Below, piece by piece: positions 5,587-7,340 of a stretch of 7,340 nucleotides of DNA (the first letter of the stretch is position 1; each line of letters starts with the position of its first letter). A program made the position numbers and the translations under genes. The stretch covers positions 1 to 7,340 of the forward strand of contig JAWBXA010000033.1 of assembly GCA_038868115.1 (NCBI GenBank). Reading direction: 5' to 3'. The DNA comes from JAGTQI01 sp038868115 (lineage in GTDB: Archaea; Thermoproteota; Bathyarchaeia; Bathyarchaeales; Bathycorpusculaceae). Below the pieces are notes generated by a model. The model made no database searches. It saw only the letters and a list, made by a program, of their open reading frames with translations, and was not told the origin of the DNA.

Positions 5587-5871
5587 ATGAAAATCCGAAA
5601 AATCGGCAACAATGTACTGCTTTCCATATGCGACGCAGAAATCCTTGGAAAGACACTGCGCGAAGGGAAAATAGTCTTCCATGTAACAGAAGAGTTCTAC
5701 AAGGGTGTAGAAGTAGAGCTTGAGGAAGCAATAGCCATGATAGAAAACTCAACCATTGTTAACATGATTGGAAAAAACATTGTGCAGAAGGCTGTTGAAA
5801 AAGGCTATGTCCACCCAGAGGCTATCCTAAATATAGAAGGAGTGCCGCACGCGCAAATAGTGAAGCTTTAA
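5587..5871 (+). CDS. DUF424 family protein
   Basis: 94 aa from ATG 5587. DUF424 is a small archaeal family of unknown function that often lies beside aIF2 beta, as here (25 nt after its stop). Visible family features are the N-terminal IRKIGNNVLLSICD, LGKTLREGK (19-28), VTEEFYKG, and STIVNMIGKNIV in the middle. The conserved C-terminal EGVPHAQIVKL (84-94) completes the pattern, so the gene is full length. The context suggests a translation- or RNA-related role; that is inference only. An in-frame TTG at 5575 would add four residues (MKCY). I prefer the ATG because the family begins right before this strand and a GAAGTG element lies 6 nt upstream of it. The gene is likely cotranscribed with aIF2 beta. 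Confidence 0.9.
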   Translation: MKIRKIGNNVLLSICDAEILGKTLREGKIVFHVTEEFYKGVEVELEEAIAMIENSTIVNMIGKNIVQKAVEKGYVHPEAILNIEGVPHAQIVKL

Positions 5872-5900
5872 ATTTCTAGGCTTTGCGTTAAGCATACATA

Positions 5901-5936
5901 CTTTTAAGTGAGAAGCGTGCTTCTTATAGAAGAAGT
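5901..5936 (+). promoter_or_regulatory. Promoter with adjacent inverted repeats upstream of aIF1A
   Basis: CTTTTAAGTG (5901-5910) is a TATA-like box in the 94-bp spacer after DUF424. It predicts transcription from about 5930, so aIF1A-RIO1-KH may form its own transcript. Immediately downstream, AGAAGC-GT-GCTTCT (5911-5924) is a compact palindrome. The CTTCT then pairs again with AGAAG (CTTCT-TAT-AGAAG, 5920-5932). Between TATA and start site this is where an archaeal repressor could bind. Confidence 0.4.
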
Positions 5937-5965
5937 GTTTAGAGTTGATAGTTTGAGGTGCTTGG

Positions 5966-6271
5966 TTGGGAAAGAAGAAGGTAATAAGCGAGGAAGAATT
6001 AAGCGAGATGGTGCTACCATCTGGGAACGATGTTTTAGGCGTGGCCGTCAAACTACTTGGTTTTGACCGTGTACTTGTTAAGTGTCAGGATGGAAATGAG
6101 CGGTTATGCCGAATAAGGGGTAAGATAAAGAGGCGAGTTTGGATTCGCGAGGGAGACGTTGTCCTAGTTTCCCCGTGGGATTTTCAGTCTAACATTCGTG
6201 GAGATGTGATTTGGCGTTATACCCATGCGCAGGCGGAGTGGCTTCGCAAGAAGGGTTATTTGACAATTTAG
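5966..6271 (+). CDS. eif1A: Translation initiation factor aIF1A
   Basis: 101 aa. It is the archaeal homologue of IF1/eIF1A, binding the ribosomal A site during initiation. The S1-like OB fold spans about residues 18-85: EMVLPSGNDVLGVAVKLLG, then VLVKCQDGNERLCRIRGKIK, then VWIREGDVVLVSPWDFQ. RGDVIWRYTHAQAEWLRKKG forms the conserved C-terminal helix region. The short basic N-terminus (MGKKK) is typical of archaeal members, and length is normal. The start is TTG at 5966, fixed by an excellent GAGGTG (5955-5960) five nt upstream. The stop overlaps the ribosome binding site of the next gene, so aIF1A and RIO1 are cotranscribed. Confidence 0.95.
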   Translation: MGKKKVISEEELSEMVLPSGNDVLGVAVKLLGFDRVLVKCQDGNERLCRIRGKIKRRVWIREGDVVLVSPWDFQSNIRGDVIWRYTHAQAEWLRKKGYLTI

Positions 6272-6287
6272 GATGTGAAACGTAGGT

Positions 6288-7085
6288 TTGGCTTTTCGAG
6301 AACGTGTTGAGAAAAAGCTTCACGAAGAGGAGAAAGAATACGAAATTGAACAGTTGATGAAGGAGAAGCGAAGCGAAGAATACGAAGTTTTAGAAGAAGT
6401 CTTTGACCGTTCAACCCTCATGGTCATATACGACTTCATGAACAGCGGTACGATAGACAGAATCTACGGTGTTGTGAAAGCTGGTAAAGAGTCCCGTGTC
6501 TATTGGGGGAGGGACAAGGCCGGAAATGAGTTGGCAATAAAGATCTACTTAACAGTTTCAGCCGAATTTAGAAAGGGTATGCTGAAATACATAGAGGGGG
6601 ACCCGAGATTTAAAAATGTGAAACGTGATACCCGCTCGTTAACCTTCGCATGGGCTCAGAAAGAGTTTAAAAACCTTGAACAAGCGTTAGCTGCAAAGGT
6701 CAAGGTGCCAAAACCCATAGCTGTGAGAAACAACGTCCTTGTAATGGAGTTTATTGGAAAAAACGGTATAAGCGCTCCTTCAATGAAAGAGCAGCCTCCA
6801 AAAAATCCGAAGCGAATTTATAAAGTGCTTATATCCTATCTTAAGCGTCTCTACCAAAAGGCAGAGCTTGTTCATGGCGACTTAAGCGAATACAACATTA
6901 TGATTTGGAAGGGTCGCCCAGTGCTCTTCGACATGTCGCAGGCTGTCCCATTATCCCACCCAATGGCCGACTTCTTCTTAAATAGGGATATAGTCAACAT
7001 TAACCGGTTTTTTAGCCGTTTAGGTGTTGAAGTTCTCCAGCCAAAAGAGTTTTATAGGGTGGTGACTGGAATTAGCTCAGCCTAA
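6288..7085 (+). CDS. rio1: RIO1-family serine/threonine protein kinase/ATPase
   Basis: 265 aa. RIO1 is an atypical kinase/ATPase acting late in small ribosomal subunit maturation. An N-terminal charged helix (about 1-38) precedes the kinase core. The nucleotide loop is VVKAGKESRVYWG (62-74, the RIO form of a P-loop), Lys85 in AIKIY is the ATP-binding lysine, and FRKGMLKYIEGDPRF is the RIO1-specific flexible-loop area. VLVMEFIG gives the hinge. LVHGDLSEYNIM holds the catalytic Asp198 and Asn203, and LFDMSQAV the metal-binding Asp215, which together separate RIO1 from RIO2. All catalytic residues are present, so it should be active. The start is TTG 6288 with GGATGTGA (6271-6278) nine nt upstream, touching the aIF1A stop. 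The KH gene follows within a few bases, a conserved archaeal arrangement. Confidence 0.95.
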   Translation: MAFRERVEKKLHEEEKEYEIEQLMKEKRSEEYEVLEEVFDRSTLMVIYDFMNSGTIDRIYGVVKAGKESRVYWGRDKAGNELAIKIYLTVSAEFRKGMLKYIEGDPRFKNVKRDTRSLTFAWAQKEFKNLEQALAAKVKVPKPIAVRNNVLVMEFIGKNGISAPSMKEQPPKNPKRIYKVLISYLKRLYQKAELVHGDLSEYNIMIWKGRPVLFDMSQAVPLSHPMADFFLNRDIVNINRFFSRLGVEVLQPKEFYRVVTGISSA

Positions 7086-7092
7086 CACTTTT

Positions 7093-7340
7093 GTGAGAAT
7101 CCCTAAGGAACGCATTGGCGTGTTAATAGGCTCTAAAGGCGATACTAAAAGGGCTATTGAAAAGATTCTTTCGGTTGAGCTGCAAATAGAAAGCGATACT
7201 GGAGGCGTAACAATAACACTGGCTGAAAACGCCGAAGATCCATCTGTCCTTCTGAGAGCCAAAGATGTTGTAACAGCCATAGGCAGAGGTTTCTCGCCAG
7301 AACATGCCTTTAAACTAATCAAAGACGAGGAAGCTGTTCT
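7093..7340 (+). CDS. KH-domain RNA-binding protein (Dim2/Pno1/Krr1-like), N-terminal part
   Basis: 82 codons to the window edge; the C-terminus is missing. The chain begins VRIPKERIGVLIGSKG, a first KH domain with the GxxG loop GSKG at residues 13-16 that contacts RNA. It continues with RAIEKILSVELQIESDTGG and a helix ending at FSPEHAFKLIKDEEA, which matches archaeal relatives of Dim2/Pno1. Those proteins bind the 3' region of pre-16S/18S rRNA and work with RIO1, so the position right behind RIO1 fits. The start is unsettled: GTG 7093 is the only standard start codon near the beginning of the frame, and it lies 27 nt past GGTGGTGA (7058-7065). The frame is open from 7066, where an in-frame CTG would add nine residues (up to NTF before VRIP) as seen in relatives. 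Confidence 0.9.
   Translation, partial: MRIPKERIGVLIGSKGDTKRAIEKILSVELQIESDTGGVTITLAENAEDPSVLLRAKDVVTAIGRGFSPEHAFKLIKDEEAV

Noticed and set aside
5390..5752. 120-residue minus-strand open frame across aIF2 beta and DUF424
   Set aside because: It is antisense to two conserved genes; Ser/Arg/Leu-rich shadow frame.
7077..7322. 81-residue minus-strand open frame opposite the KH gene
   Set aside because: The plus strand encodes a clear KH domain over the same bases; the minus frame is a shadow.
1..7340. CRISPR array, insertion sequence, integrase or attachment site
   Set aside because: No regularly spaced direct repeats, no transposase or recombinase frame, and no tRNA-end duplication seen.

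Overview
The window is archaeal, about 43% GC by eye. It carries archaeal translation factors (aIF2 beta, aIF1A), a RIO1 kinase next to a KH protein, a DUF424 gene, a Sulfolobus-type single-OB SSB, and TATA boxes with little or no 5' leader. A NitrOD5-like protein and a membrane-anchored helix-hairpin-helix (HhH) protein point to the TACK side, with a Bathyarchaeia-like lineage as best guess. No 16S or other formal marker is present, so this stays an inference.

Left part (1-2660). On the minus strand lie the N-terminal part of a two-helix membrane protein with a Pro-rich linker and an HhH segment (cut by the window edge), then a complete NAD(P)-malic enzyme. Divergently on the plus strand follow a small membrane protein and a NitrOD5-like protein, probably one transcript.

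Middle part (2659-5063), all minus strand. From right to left in transcription order: an ATP:corrinoid adenosyltransferase; a 323-bp gap with a nested inverted-repeat element (4280-4478) preceded by a good TATA box; a MIP18/DUF59 Fe-S assembly protein; a roughly 790-bp gap with coding-like but broken reading frames (possible pseudogene, 3189-3556); and the SSB. These two gaps are the least explained DNA here. The element upstream of the DUF59 gene is the best candidate for something undescribed: a structured leader or ncRNA, or alternatively a small MITE-like element.

Right part (5151-7340), all plus strand: aIF2 beta, DUF424, aIF1A, RIO1 kinase and a KH-domain (Dim2/Pno1-like) protein cut by the window edge. 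This is a translation-initiation and small-subunit-maturation neighbourhood. A near-symmetric TATA box between the adenosyltransferase and aIF2 beta could serve both directions. Many genes here appear to start with TTG, and several start choices below differ from the longest open frame.
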